In this document: one piece after another, positions 1 to 7,211 of the stretch
How positions within the stretch are numbered: the first letter of the stretch is position 1
Layout: the number at the start of each line of letters is the position of its first letter
Source: Burkholderiales bacterium
Lineage (GTDB): Bacteria > Pseudomonadota > Gammaproteobacteria > Burkholderiales > JAEUMW01
Reading direction: 5' to 3'
Length of the DNA stretch: 10,689 nt
NCBI GenBank assembly: GCA_016791285.1
Contig: JAEUMX010000330.1
Span: forward strand, 1 to 10,689
Made by a program: the position numbers and the translations under genes
Notes under the pieces: generated by a model
Seen by the model: only the letters and a program-made list of their open reading frames with translations
What the model was told of the DNA's origin: nothing
Databases searched by the model: none

Positions 1-1
1 A

Positions 2-730
2 GAGATCGCCGCGGTCGACGAGAGCCATCTGCCGAGCTTCGTCGTGGCGCTCATTCCGATCCTGCTCGTGCTCGGCCTCAACTACGTGTTCACGGCATAT
101 GTCTTTCCGGCCATCGACACGAGCTATCTGGCGACGGACAAATTCAAGAAGGTGCCGCTCTCGGCGGTGCTCGGCATCTGGTCGATCATCGCGGCGATGG
201 TGATCGCGGTGGTGGTGGTGATCATCCTCAACAAGAGCCGCCTGAAGAACGTCGTCGACACCCTGAACAAGGGCACCATGGGGTCGCTCCTGCCGATGGC
301 GAACGTCGCCTCCGAGGTCGCGTACGGCGCCGTGATCGCGAGCCTCGCCGCATTCGCGGTGGTGCGGGAGGCGCTGAAGGCCGTGAGCCCGGATCCGGTG
401 GTGTCGCTGTGGGTGGTGGTGACCGTGCTCGCGGGCATGACCGGGTCGGCATCCGGCGGCATGAGCCTCGCGCTCGGCGCGATGGGCGAGTATTACGCCC
501 AGGCAGCGCAGGCCGCCGGCATCAACCCGCAGATCATGCACCGCATGGCGGCGCTGGGCTCGGCGGCAATGGACATCCTGCCGCACAACGGCGCGGTCAT
601 CACCCTGCTCGCGATCTGCAGCCTCACCCACAAGGAGTCCTACTACGATCTCTTCATGGTGGGTTCGCTGTCCGCGTTTACCTCCAGCATCCTGGTTCTC
701 GTGATCTACGAGATGTTCGGCGTGTTTTGA
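2..730 (+). CDS. GntP-family carboxylate/H+ symporter, C-terminal part (5' end outside window)
   Basis: This is an inner-membrane permease of the gluconate/H+ symporter (GntP) family. Family members import gluconate-like or hydroxy acids with protons, and some take up 3-hydroxybutyrate. The frame is open from base 2, so the GTG at 44 is an internal codon and the gene starts upstream; 242 residues are visible, about half the usual ~450. Several hydrophobic helices are visible, for example IPILLVLGLNYVF, a long Val/Ile stretch near 170-225, and a C-terminal helix ending in EMFGVF. The segment ILPHNGAVITLLAICSLTHK is typical of the family's C-terminal region, a Pro-His-Asn-Gly re-entrant motif followed by a helix. 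The next gene starts 14 bp downstream, so the two are probably co-transcribed. Substrate is not readable from the sequence. The downstream CoA-transferase makes a short-chain or hydroxy acid likely, which is inference. Confidence 0.85.
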   Translation, partial: EIAAVDESHLPSFVVALIPILLVLGLNYVFTAYVFPAIDTSYLATDKFKKVPLSAVLGIWSIIAAMVIAVVVVIILNKSRLKNVVDTLNKGTMGSLLPMANVASEVAYGAVIASLAAFAVVREALKAVSPDPVVSLWVVVTVLAGMTGSASGGMSLALGAMGEYYAQAAQAAGINPQIMHRMAALGSAAMDILPHNGAVITLLAICSLTHKESYYDLFMVGSLSAFTSSILVLVIYEMFGVF

Positions 731-744
731 GCGGGGGAACGACC

Positions 745-1548
745 ATGGTGCGCCTCATCGTCCTGCTGGTCGCAGCGCTCCTGCTCGCGCCGGCCCGTGC
801 CGGGGAGCTGCGATTGCTCGCGGCCGACCTCCCGCCATACAGCTATCGGGTGCCCTCGGCCTCCGTCTCCGAGTTTCCCGGGCCCGGCCAGGGCGTCGTC
901 TACGAGGCCGTGGAGGCGATGGCGAAGCGGATCGACGGCCAGTCCGAGCTCATCGAGTTCATGCCGTGGCGTACGGCGCAGCAGGTCGCGATGACCGAGC
1001 CCGACGTGGGCATCCTCGCGCTCACCCGCACGGCCGAGCGCGAGGACAAGTATCGCTGGCTGGTGAAGCTGGTCGACGATGACCTGATCCTGGTCGGCGG
1101 CCAGGGGGTCGACGTCTCGAGTCTCGAGAAGGTGAAGAACCGGCCGACCGGTGTTTTGCTCCTGAGCGGCGCCCAGGCACTGCTCAAGCAAAAGGGCTTC
1201 ACCCGCATCGAGCCGGCTCCGGAGGAGTGGATCAACGCCCGCAAGCTCCGCGACCGCAGCATCGACGCCTGGCTTGCGCCGCGCCAGATGGTGATCTACG
1301 CGTATCGCGAAGTGGGGGGCGACCCCACCGTGCTCAACATCGGCGAGATCGTGCGGCCGAGCGAAATCTGGCTCGCGGGATCGAAATCGCTGTCCGATGC
1401 CGAGGCGGCGAAATGGCAGAAGGCGTTCCAGGAGATCCGCGCCGACGGTACCTTCGAACGCATCGTCGCGAAATACAATCGAATGAAGGTCGTGCCGATT
1501 CCGGACGAGCTCCGCCGTGAGGACTACGAGCCGATCTGGGTCTACTGA
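745..1548 (+). CDS. Periplasmic solute-binding protein, family-3 type
   Basis: This 267-residue secreted protein resembles the bacterial extracellular solute-binding proteins family 3 (SBP_bac_3), which bind amino acids or small organic acids. Residues 1-19 form a clear signal peptide: MVR, a hydrophobic Leu/Val/Ala core, then cleavage after APARA. The mature protein begins GELRLLAADLPPYSY, the usual first strand and ligand-pocket entry of the family. The stretch PWRTAQQVAM followed by GILALTRTAERED is the characteristic ligand-lobe segment of these proteins. The C-terminal FERIVAKYN is also typical (usually F..I..KYG). I chose ATG 745, preceded by a GGGGGAAC ribosome site, because the longer in-frame stretch upstream only shadows the permease gene. 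No ABC permease or ATPase gene lies nearby, so it may be an orphan binding or sensor protein, or may work with distant components. Confidence 0.85.
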   Translation: MVRLIVLLVAALLLAPARAGELRLLAADLPPYSYRVPSASVSEFPGPGQGVVYEAVEAMAKRIDGQSELIEFMPWRTAQQVAMTEPDVGILALTRTAEREDKYRWLVKLVDDDLILVGGQGVDVSSLEKVKNRPTGVLLLSGAQALLKQKGFTRIEPAPEEWINARKLRDRSIDAWLAPRQMVIYAYREVGGDPTVLNIGEIVRPSEIWLAGSKSLSDAEAAKWQKAFQEIRADGTFERIVAKYNRMKVVPIPDELRREDYEPIWVY

Positions 1549-1557
1549 GGAACGGAG

Positions 1558-2049
1558 ATGAGCGAGTACACCCACATCCTGGTGGCGGCGGACCTTGCCG
1601 TCGACCACGAGAAAGTCCTGCCACGGGCGAAGCAGCTTGCCCGCACGTTCGGCGCGAAGCTCACGCTCGTGCACGTGGTCGACGAGCGCGAGGCGGGCGG
1701 TGAATTGCAGATGCCGATCGACGGCGAGCTGACCGAGCCCGGCTCGCCACTGCCGAGGGGGACGGGACCGATTCCGACCGGCATCGATTACGGCGGTCAC
1801 CGCCTCGAACGCGCTGCGCAGGCCTTGCTCGACCAACTTGCGCGCGAGTCCGGGTTGCCGGACGTGACGACGGAGGTGGTGGCATCGACGACGATCGGGC
1901 CGGTCATCGTCGAGATCGCGCGGGAACGGGCGGTCGATCTCATCGTCGTGGGCGGCCGGGCGCGCGCGTGGCTGTCGTGGCTGTTCGGCGGCACCACCGA
2001 CGCAGTGGTGCACCGTGCGCCCTGCGACGTGCTGGTGGTTCATCAGTAG
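1558..2049 (+). CDS. Universal stress protein (UspA family), variant nucleotide loop
   Basis: This 163-residue cytoplasmic protein has the UspA fold. The opening [20 protein letters not shown] gives the first beta strand with the Asp that contacts nucleotide in ATP-binding members. The middle has the LTLVHVVDE strand, and the end is [11 protein letters not shown]. The family's ATP loop G-x2-G-x9-G-(S/T) appears as G132-x2-A135-x9-G145-T146, so the second glycine is replaced by alanine. There is a long loop at about residues 45-80 rich in Gly and Pro. The start has a good ribosome site (GAGGAACGGAG) and lies 9 bp after the binding-protein stop, so it is probably in the same operon. UspA proteins beside transporters and metabolic genes are common. 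The precise role here, stress tolerance or ATP/AMP-responsive modulation of the neighbouring pathway, is unknown. Confidence 0.9.
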   Translation: MSEYTHILVAADLAVDHEKVLPRAKQLARTFGAKLTLVHVVDEREAGGELQMPIDGELTEPGSPLPRGTGPIPTGIDYGGHRLERAAQALLDQLARESGLPDVTTEVVASTTIGPVIVEIARERAVDLIVVGGRARAWLSWLFGGTTDAVVHRAPCDVLVVHQ

Positions 2050-2074
2050 GCCGGCGCTGTTTCGGTCAAAACCT

Positions 2075-2090
2075 AGGAGAGAGAGAGAGG
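2075..2090 (+). promoter_or_regulatory. Extended purine ribosome site with (GA)6 tract
   Basis: The leader immediately before the CoA-transferase ATG at 2093 reads AGGAGAGAGAGAGAGG, containing six GA units at 2077-2088. It supports ATG 2093 as the start rather than an in-frame codon further upstream at 2015, which would overlap the stress-protein gene. The strong AGGAG lies 13 bases from the ATG and the last GAGG only 2, so the exact number of GA units sets the effective spacing. Confidence 0.6.
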
Positions 2091-2092
2091 GC

Positions 2093-4132
2093 ATGAGCAA
2101 TCTCGAGCGGGTCCATCCGGTTCTGAGCGGCAACTTGCCGGCGCGGCGCAACAAGGTGGTCTCGGCGGAGGAGGCGGTGCGGCTCATCCGCGACGGCGAC
2201 ACCGTGGCGACGGGGGGATTCGTCGGCATCGGATTTCCCGAGGGCATCGCGGTCGCCGTCGAGGAATACTTCCTCGCGCAGCGGGCGGCGAGCGAGCAGG
2301 CGCAGGGCAGACCGCGCGACCTGACGCTGGTGTATGCGGCAGGGCAGGGCGACGGCCGCGAGCGCGGGCTCAACCACTTTGGCCACGAGGGACTGGTCGC
2401 GCGGGTGATCGGCGGCCACTGGGGGCTCGTGCCGAAGCTGCAGCAGCTCGTGCTGGCGAATCAGATCGAAGGCTACAACCTGCCGCAGGGCGTGATCAGC
2501 CATCTGTTTCGCGACATCGCCGCCGGCAAGCCGGGCACGCTCACCCACGTCGGACTCGGCACCTTCGTCGATCCGCGCAACGGCGGCGGCAAGCTCAATG
2601 AGCGCACGACCACGGACATCGTCCGCCTGATGCCGATCGATGGAAAGGACTATCTCTTCTACAAGGCATTCCCCATCAATGTCGGCATCATTCGCGCGAC
2701 GACCGCGGATCCGGACGGCAACCTGACGATGGAGAAGGAGGCGCTCACGCTGGAAGTGCTGGCGATCGCGACGGCGGTGAAAAACTGCGGCGGCTATGTC
2801 ATCGCCCAGGTCGAGCGCGTGGCGGAGCGCAATTCGCTCAACCCGCGCGACGTCAAGGTGCCGGGCATCCTCGTGGATTGCGTGGTCGTCTCCAAGCCCG
2901 AGCATCACTGGCAGACGTTCGCGACGCAATACAACCCGGCGTACAGCGGCGAGATCCGCGTGCCGGTGGAATCGCTGCCGCCGATGGAGCTGGACGAGCG
3001 CAAGATCATCGCGCGCCGCGCCGCGCTCGAACTGGCGCCGAACAGCGTCGTGAACCTCGGCATCGGCATGCCTGAAGGCATCGCGGCGGTGGCAAACGAA
3101 GAGAAGATCATCGACCTCATGACGCTCACCGCGGAGCCGGGAGTCGTCGGCGGCGTACCCGCGGGCGGCCTCGATTTCGGCGCTGCGGTGAACACGGCCG
3201 CGGTCATCGATCAGCCCGACCAGTTCGACTTCTACGACGGCGGCGGGCTCGATGCCACGTTCCTCGGGCTCGCCCAGGCCGACCGCGAAGGCAATCTCAA
3301 CGTGAGCAAGTTCGGGCCGAAGCTCGCGGGCGCGGGCGGCTTCATCAACATCAGCCAGAACGCGAAGAAGGTCGTGTACACCGGCACGTTCACGGCCGGC
3401 GGGCTGGAAGTGAAGATCGAGGACGGGAAGCTGCGCATCACCGCCGAAGGCAAGGCGCGCAAGTTCGTGAACGAGGTCGAGCACAAGACCTTCAGCGGCA
3501 AGGTCGCGGTGAGCCGCGGTCAGCCGGTGCTCTACGTGACCGAGCGCTGCGTCTTCCGTCTCTGCGCGGAGGGGCTCGAGCTGATCGAGATCGCGCCGGG
3601 CATCGACATCGATCGCGACATCCTGCCGTACATGGACTTCAAGCCGGTGATCAACGAGCCGGTCGCGTTCATGGACGCGCGCATCTTCCGGCCCGAACCG
3701 ATGGGTCTGCGCAACGACATGATGCGCGTGCCGCTCGAATCGCGCTTCCGCTACGACCCGGAAGAGAACCTCTTCTTCATCAACTTCGAGAACATGGAGG
3801 TGAAGACGAAGGACGACATCGAAGCGATCCGCAGGCAGGTCGAATCGACACTGGCGCCGCTCGGCCGCAAGGTGGCGACCATCGTCAACTACGACAACTT
3901 CAGCGTCCCGTTCGACCTGTCCGACGACTACGCGAGCATGGTGCGCGACGTCGTGGAGCGTTTCTACGTGAGCGTCAGCCGGTACAGCACGAGTGCCTTC
4001 ATGCGCATGATGATCGGGATGAAAATGAGCCGACATGGCGTGTCGCCCGAGGTCTATCGCGGCGAAGCCGAGGCGCTGGAATCGGCCAAGCGCGCCCGGG
4101 CGGCAACGAGCACCGATCCGCTCAAGACGTGA
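2093..4132 (+). CDS. Fused class I CoA-transferase (acetate/3-ketoacid/propionate CoA-transferase type) with C-terminal extension
   Basis: This 679-residue enzyme should move CoA between acyl-CoA and a free carboxylic acid through a covalent glutamyl-CoA intermediate. The N-terminal (alpha-like) half has [20 protein letters not shown] and the [13 protein letters not shown] loop. The C-terminal (beta-like) half has [13 protein letters not shown], then [14 protein letters not shown], where E348 aligns with the catalytic glutamate of the YdiF/Pct group, and later [14 protein letters not shown]. The usual Pct/YdiF domain ends near MDARIF (527-532). About 145 further residues follow, with an alternating strand/helix pattern ([11 protein letters not shown], a Lys/Asp-rich helix, [10 protein letters not shown], then [12 protein letters not shown]). 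This family is usually 510-550 residues, so the tail is an added domain, possibly STAS-like. The gene starts 43 bp after the stress-protein gene. Acyl specificity cannot be read from the sequence. Confidence 0.9.
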   Translation: MSNLERVHPVLSGNLPARRNKVVSAEEAVRLIRDGDTVATGGFVGIGFPEGIAVAVEEYFLAQRAASEQAQGRPRDLTLVYAAGQGDGRERGLNHFGHEGLVARVIGGHWGLVPKLQQLVLANQIEGYNLPQGVISHLFRDIAAGKPGTLTHVGLGTFVDPRNGGGKLNERTTTDIVRLMPIDGKDYLFYKAFPINVGIIRATTADPDGNLTMEKEALTLEVLAIATAVKNCGGYVIAQVERVAERNSLNPRDVKVPGILVDCVVVSKPEHHWQTFATQYNPAYSGEIRVPVESLPPMELDERKIIARRAALELAPNSVVNLGIGMPEGIAAVANEEKIIDLMTLTAEPGVVGGVPAGGLDFGAAVNTAAVIDQPDQFDFYDGGGLDATFLGLAQADREGNLNVSKFGPKLAGAGGFINISQNAKKVVYTGTFTAGGLEVKIEDGKLRITAEGKARKFVNEVEHKTFSGKVAVSRGQPVLYVTERCVFRLCAEGLELIEIAPGIDIDRDILPYMDFKPVINEPVAFMDARIFRPEPMGLRNDMMRVPLESRFRYDPEENLFFINFENMEVKTKDDIEAIRRQVESTLAPLGRKVATIVNYDNFSVPFDLSDDYASMVRDVVERFYVSVSRYSTSAFMRMMIGMKMSRHGVSPEVYRGEAEALESAKRARAATSTDPLKT

Positions 4133-4157
4133 ACAGACCCTAGTACCCTGCATTGAG

Positions 4158-4186
4158 TTGACAAGGCGGGGTGCTCGCCGCAGAAT
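4158..4186 (+). promoter_or_regulatory. Sigma-70-type promoter of the MarR-MFS operon
   Basis: A perfect -35 box TTGACA (4158-4163) is followed by a 17-base spacer and CAGAAT (4181-4186), which matches the -10 consensus at four of six positions. Transcription would begin near 4193. That places the GTG codons at 4171 and 4189 upstream of or before the start site, and favours a later start for the regulator gene. Confidence 0.65.
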
Positions 4187-4203
4187 ACGTGTATATACAC
4201 GTA
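4186..4203. promoter_or_regulatory. 18-bp perfect palindrome, probable MarR operator
   Basis: TACGTGTATATACACGTA is its own reverse complement over all 18 bases. It shares its first base with the last base of the -10 box and spans the predicted transcription start. The size and symmetry fit a MarR-family dimer site, and the regulator gene starts only 15 bases later, so autorepression is the obvious reading. Binding itself is inferred. Confidence 0.75.
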
Positions 4204-4218
4204 ACGGGGTCGCGGAAC

Positions 4219-4692
4219 GTGGCGACGAAATGTGTCTGCATCAACTTGAGGCGGGCTGCGAGCTCGGTCACCCGGCTCTACGACGAGATGCTCGCGCCGA
4301 GCGGCCTGCTGGTCACACAGTTTTCGTTGCTGCTCGCGATCGAAAGGGCGGGTGAGCCGCGTCTCGGCGAGCTGGCCGAGGCGATGGAACTCGATCGCAC
4401 CACGCTCACGCGCAATCTGAAGCCGCTGGAGCGGCAGGGGCTGATCGAAGTCTCGGCGGGTGACGATCCGCGCACGCGCCGCGTCGTGGTGACGCGAGCC
4501 GGCAGCGCGGCGATTGCGCGTGCCCGGCCGCTTTGGGCGCGGGCACAGCAGGTGGTGCGCAACGCCCTCGGCGGGGAGGCGCTGGACGACATGCTGCGGC
4601 GTCTTGCCGCGCTGCTGCGTGAAGTTCGGAGCGCGCCGGCGCCATCCTCCAAGCCGGCCACACGCGCGGCGCATCGCGATCGATCAAGGTGA
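4219..4692 (+). CDS. MarR-family transcriptional regulator
   Basis: This winged-helix regulator of 157 residues starts at GTG 4219. Residues 10-40 form the first helices (LRRAASSVTRLYDEMLAPSG, then TQFSLL). The DNA-binding helix-turn-helix is at about 48-76, with RTTLTRNLKPLERQGLI as recognition helix. The wing follows, with D82-D83-P-R-T-R-R. The N-terminus has two cysteines, C5 and C7 (KCVCINLRRAA), the position used for redox sensing in some MarR proteins such as OhrR; whether they sense here is unknown. Starts at 4171 and 4189 are in frame but fall on the promoter and operator, so I preferred 4219. The stop overlaps a GTG and sits 5 bp before the ATG of the transporter gene. The protein probably represses this operon and releases on binding a small aromatic or carboxylic ligand, which is inference. 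Confidence 0.9.
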   Translation: MATKCVCINLRRAASSVTRLYDEMLAPSGLLVTQFSLLLAIERAGEPRLGELAEAMELDRTTLTRNLKPLERQGLIEVSAGDDPRTRRVVVTRAGSAAIARARPLWARAQQVVRNALGGEALDDMLRRLAALLREVRSAPAPSSKPATRAAHRDRSR

Positions 4693-4697
4693 AGACA

Positions 4698-5912
4698 ATG
4701 ACAGCCAACTGGCGCACCCCGGGTGTGGTGATTCTCTGCGGCGGACTCATCGTGACGCTTTCGATGGGCATCCGGCACGCCTTTGGACTCTTCCTGCAGC
4801 CGATGAGCGCCGACTTCGGCTGGGGCCGGGAGGTGTTCTCGCTCGCCATCGCGGTCCAGAACCTCGCGTGGGGCGCGACCCAGCCGTTCACCGGATTCGT
4901 CGCGGATCGCTATGGGGCAGGGCGGGTCCTGGTCGCCGGCGCGCTGCTCTACGTGCTCGGCCTGGTGCTGATGGCCGCTTCGAGCACCGGGCTCGCGCTC
5001 GCCGGCAGTGCCGGGCTGCTCATCGGTTTCGGGCTGTCGGGGACCACGTTCAGTGTGGTCTACGGCGTCATCGGGCGGACGGTGAGCGCGGAGAAGCGCA
5101 GCGCGGCACTCGGCATCGCGGGTGCCGCCGGCTCGTTCGGGCAATTCATGATGGTGCCGGTGGGGCAGACGCTGATCGGCAGCCTCGGCTGGATGTCCGC
5201 GCTGCTCGTGATGGCGGCGCTGGGGGCGCTGATGGTGCCCCTGTCCTCGGCGCTGGTGGAAAAGCGATCCGGCCACGTGGGCACGGGACACCAGCAGACC
5301 GTCGGCCAGGCCATCGGCGAGGCGGCGCGGCACCGGGGGTTCTGGCTGCTCACGCTCGGTTTTTTCGTTTGCGGCTTCCAGGTGGTCTTCATCGCCTCGC
5401 ACCTGCCGGCCTATCTCGCGGACCAGGGCCAGCCGGCGCAGGTGGGCATGCTGGCGCTCGCCCTGGTCGGGCTTTTCAACATCTTCGGCACCTACGGCGC
5501 GGGGTTGCTGGGCGGGCGCTACACGAAGAGATACCTGCTGTCGGTTCTCTACACCGCGCGTGCGATCGTCATCGCGATCTTCATCGCGCTGCCCGTGACG
5601 CCGCTCTCCGCAGCTCTCTTCGCGGCCGCGATGGGGCTGCTGTGGCTTTCCACGGTACCGCTCACCAACGGCATCGTCGCGCAGATTTTCGGCGTGCAGT
5701 ATCTCTCCATGCTATCGGGCTTCGTGTTCTTCAGCCACCAGATCGGCAGCTTCCTCGGCGCATGGCTCGGCGGTTATCTGTTCGACGCCACCGGCTCGTA
5801 TCAGCTCGTGTGGATTCTCTGCATCGGCCTCGCGGTGGTCGCCGCGCTCCTCAACCTTCCGATCGACGAGCGGCCGGTAGCGGCACCGGCGAGCGCGGGG
5901 GCGCGCGCATGA
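4698..5912 (+). CDS. Major facilitator superfamily transporter
   Basis: This 404-residue inner-membrane transporter has about twelve hydrophobic helices in two halves, separated by a polar loop around residues 188-215 (EKRSGHVGTGHQQT). The hallmark MFS loop between helices 2 and 3 is at 66-76, GFVADRYGAGR. The opening MGIRHAFGLFLQPMSADFGW resembles the monocarboxylate/oxalate-formate type branch. I chose ATG 4698, which has AAGGTG six bases upstream; the GTG at 4689 overlapping the MarR stop is the alternative and adds three residues. Its stop overlaps the next start as ATGA. A MarR regulator directly upstream usually means a ligand-induced importer or exporter. I could not tell import from efflux or name the substrate. 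Confidence 0.92.
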   Translation: MTANWRTPGVVILCGGLIVTLSMGIRHAFGLFLQPMSADFGWGREVFSLAIAVQNLAWGATQPFTGFVADRYGAGRVLVAGALLYVLGLVLMAASSTGLALAGSAGLLIGFGLSGTTFSVVYGVIGRTVSAEKRSAALGIAGAAGSFGQFMMVPVGQTLIGSLGWMSALLVMAALGALMVPLSSALVEKRSGHVGTGHQQTVGQAIGEAARHRGFWLLTLGFFVCGFQVVFIASHLPAYLADQGQPAQVGMLALALVGLFNIFGTYGAGLLGGRYTKRYLLSVLYTARAIVIAIFIALPVTPLSAALFAAAMGLLWLSTVPLTNGIVAQIFGVQYLSMLSGFVFFSHQIGSFLGAWLGGYLFDATGSYQLVWILCIGLAVVAALLNLPIDERPVAAPASAGARA

Positions 5913-6049
5913 TTGCGTCGCGACGTGGTGCCGCGTTGCGCCTGCTTGCGGCAGGCGGGCTCGCCGCGGCGCTCGCGTGGGGCTTCGCCGCCTACTTCCG
6001 TCCCGACCTGCTCGTCGCGTTCGCGACGTGGGTCCGGTCGTGCTTCTGA
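5909..6049 (+). CDS. 46-residue single-pass membrane protein, translationally coupled to the MFS gene
   Basis: The gene starts at ATG 5909 inside the MFS stop (ATGA) and ends at 6049, where its TGA shares a base with the next ATG. The product opens with basic residues (MIASRRGAALR), has one hydrophobic Ala/Leu-rich segment at about 10-30 (LLAAGGLAAALAWGFAAYF), then RPDLLVAFATWVRSCF with Cys-Phe at the end. By the positive-inside rule the N-terminus should be cytoplasmic. The double overlap and the sharp membrane-protein profile support a real gene despite the small size. The function is unknown. It could be a small partner subunit of the adjacent transporter or of the module protein downstream, which is inference from position. 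Confidence 0.7.
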   Translation: MIASRRGAALRLLAAGGLAAALAWGFAAYFRPDLLVAFATWVRSCF

Positions 6050-6516
6050 TGCCGGCGCTGCGCATTCGCAACACCGACCCCGCGCGCGCCTTCATCGTTC
6101 GCGTCTGGCATCGATCCAATGCGTTCATGAGCGACGGTGATTCGCCCTGGCTCGACGAGGCAGGTGCACCGAGCGGCGCGCGCAGCCGCGATCACAGCGT
6201 GCCGCCAGGCGCGACGCTGGCGCTCCTGGTTCGCGAGGGCCTCGCCTTCACGGTGCTGCCGCACGGTGGCGCCGCCGAGCCCAGGGGGCTGACGGATGCG
6301 GTACGGGATTTCCTGCGCACCGGCTCGACTGACATCGGCGGTGGCGCGGGCGCCGCGTCGTTCTCGCTCGGCAACGAGACTGCCGCACCGCTGCGGGTGC
6401 GCGTGTTTACCAGCGCGACGTTCCAGTTCGCGCCCCGGCAGGAGATCGAGCTCGCTCCGGGTGATACGACGGTACTGTCGACCGGTGAAAGTGGCATCAG
6501 CGTGCGCGTCGACTGA
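6049..6516 (+). CDS. Uncharacterised protein with two similar beta-rich modules
   Basis: I do not recognise this 155-residue protein. ATG 6049 overlaps the stop of the small membrane-protein gene (TGATG), which decides the start over longer in-frame options. It has no signal peptide or membrane helix. The N-terminal module (about 4-71) and the C-terminal module (about 105-155) share a pattern: Asn-Thr or Asn-Glu-Thr, a VRV strand, an aromatic residue, a Pro-Gly turn followed by Thr and Leu, then a closing Gly-x-x-x-Val strand. Compare NTDPARAFIVRVW with NETAAPLRVRVF, and PPGATLALL with APGDTTVL. A Gly/Ala-rich linker (97-103) separates them. This suggests an all-beta, sandwich-like fold. A second, truncated copy of the C-terminal module lies at 7604-7768. 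The operon position suggests that it works with the transporter and membrane peptide. Confidence 0.7.
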   Translation: MPALRIRNTDPARAFIVRVWHRSNAFMSDGDSPWLDEAGAPSGARSRDHSVPPGATLALLVREGLAFTVLPHGGAAEPRGLTDAVRDFLRTGSTDIGGGAGAASFSLGNETAAPLRVRVFTSATFQFAPRQEIELAPGDTTVLSTGESGISVRVD

Positions 6517-6565
6517 GGCGATGGCGGCACCCGATTGTTTCGACGGAAAGCGGCATTCTGCTGCC

Positions 6566-7195
6566 ATGAACCGCGAGTCGTACAACCGTATCGCGGTGGC
6601 CTGGGACCTTGCGCGTGTCGGCTTCTACGGGCGCGAGCAACACTACGTAGACGTTCTGCTGGAGGGGTTGCCTGCGCGCTCCGCGGTCCTCGACCTCGGC
6701 TGCGGCACCGGCCGTCCCATCGCGGAATACGTGCTCGCCCGAGGCCACTGTCTGACCGGTGTCGACCAGGCCGTGGAACTCCTCGCAATCGCCCGCAGTC
6801 GTTACCCGCAGGCGAACTGGGTCGAATCGCCGCTCGACGAATTCATCCTGCGCGACCGGTACGCGGCAGTCGTCTGCTGGGACGCGCTGTTTCACCTCGA
6901 GCGCGCGCTGCACGAACGGCTGCTCGAAGGCATCTCGCGCAGTCTCGTGCCCGGCGGGAGGCTGATGTTTACCGTCGGCGGGTCGGAGCACCCTGCCTTC
7001 ACCGATACCATGTTCGGGGAGACGTTTTTCTACGATTCGCACTCGCCTGATCGTGTGCTGGTCCTGCTCGGGGAACTCGGGTTCGCGCCGCTGGTGGCCG
7101 AGTTCATGAACGCGCCGACTTCCGGGCGGGACAAGGGGCGCTATGCGATCGTGGCGCAGCGCATAGGGCGCCAGGGACCCGGGAGCAGTGCTTGA
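6566..7195 (+). CDS. Class I SAM-dependent methyltransferase
   Basis: This cytoplasmic Rossmann-fold methyltransferase has 209 residues. The SAM-binding motif I, VLDLGCGTGRP, is at residues 41-51. The acidic residue ending strand 2 is in LTGVDQAVELL. A motif-IV-like segment YAAVVCWDALFHLER is followed by the post-motif SLVPGGRLMFTV. These match the Methyltransf_11/25 type, which act on small molecules as well as on proteins or lipids; the substrate is not readable. I chose ATG 6566 because the product then opens MNRESYNRIAVAWD, a common start for the family. ATG 6521, four bases after the previous stop with GAGG close upstream, would add 15 residues and is a real alternative. It sits between the module protein and the broken SDR, in the same orientation. 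Confidence 0.85.
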   Translation: MNRESYNRIAVAWDLARVGFYGREQHYVDVLLEGLPARSAVLDLGCGTGRPIAEYVLARGHCLTGVDQAVELLAIARSRYPQANWVESPLDEFILRDRYAAVVCWDALFHLERALHERLLEGISRSLVPGGRLMFTVGGSEHPAFTDTMFGETFFYDSHSPDRVLVLLGELGFAPLVAEFMNAPTSGRDKGRYAIVAQRIGRQGPGSSA

Positions 7196-7211
7196 GGCGG
7201 CGGGACCCTGA

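Noticed and set aside
706..2373. Long minus-strand open frame across the binding-protein and stress-protein genes
   Set aside because: It spans three well-supported + strand genes and their gaps, with low-complexity Arg/Asp-rich translation. It is a shadow of high G+C third positions.
2066..4153. Very long minus-strand open frame (695 codons) opposite the CoA-transferase
   Set aside because: The translation is His/Arg/Asp-rich with no recognisable domain. It is the expected shadow of a GC-rich gene whose + strand product is a clear enzyme.
4171..4218. Earlier GTG starts (4171, 4189) for the MarR gene
   Set aside because: Both lie on the promoter spacer or inside the palindrome, upstream of the predicted transcript start.
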